Positions 46,205 to 46,305 of a DNA stretch of 46,305 bases are shown here, one piece after another (positions within the stretch are counted from its first letter, which is position 1; the number at the start of each line of letters is the position of its first letter). The stretch lies in the NCBI GenBank assembly GCA_012842425.1, contig DUSU01000095.1:1-46305 (forward strand), given 5' to 3'. A program made the position numbers and the translations under genes. This DNA is from Candidatus Fermentithermobacillaceae bacterium (GTDB lineage Bacteria; Bacillota; Sulfobacillia; Fermentithermobacillales; Fermentithermobacillaceae). A model generated the notes under the pieces. That model was not told where the DNA came from. It saw only the letters and a list, made by a program, of their open reading frames with translations, and did no database searches.

Positions 46205-46305
46205 CTACGGGTTGACGATGGGGGGAACAAAGTAGTCTTGCAGCTGCGGCGGGTTGAACGGCGGGAACTGTCTGTTGAAGAACTCGATGCACGGGTTCTC
46301 CGCAA
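46205..46305 (-). CDS. 3' end of a gene truncated by the window edge, unknown product
   Basis: Minus-strand frame AENPCIEFFNRQFPPFNPPQLQDYFVPPIVNP* ending at TAG (46205-46207), followed by the hairpin. Not in the supplied ORF track because it is partial. Confidence 0.4.
   Translation of the reverse strand, partial: AENPCIEFFNRQFPPFNPPQLQDYFVPPIVNP

Overview
The window is a gene-dense, roughly 60% GC chromosomal segment. It most likely comes from an endospore-forming Firmicute (Bacillota), because it carries spoIIP, hrcA/CIRCE, comEA/comEC, a T-box leader and a PerR-like regulator. No phage, transposon, rRNA or CRISPR array was seen.

Most of the content is housekeeping: rpsU, ddl, mtaB, rsmE, dnaJ, hrcA, spoIIP, three tRNAs (Asn, Met, Glu), valS behind a T-box, folC, rpsT, holA, comEC, groES/groEL, comEA, degV, transporters and a perR-rubrerythrin pair.

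The strongest observations are:
(1) A CIRCE-controlled heat-shock operon reads hrcA - archaeal-type (Group II/III) chaperonin - dnaJ - rsmE, with no grpE or dnaK. A second CIRCE-controlled groES-groEL operon lies about 20 kb away.
(2) A secreted 734-aa protein fuses a PQQ-sugar-dehydrogenase-like beta-propeller to a class A beta-lactamase-like serine hydrolase.
(3) An 849-aa protein carries sixteen consecutive 16-residue Gln/Arg/Glu/Pro repeats. One repeat is interrupted by a nested 5 x 15-bp expansion. Its N-terminal domain may be a degenerate cell-wall amidase.
(4) An adaptor/permease export pair has no ATPase beside it.
(5) A small HEPN-like orphan protein is present.
(6) Several regulatory palindromes were found (two perfect CIRCE elements, a Per-box-like site and an 11-bp inverted repeat before rpsT).

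All functional calls come from reading motifs by eye; no database search was run.
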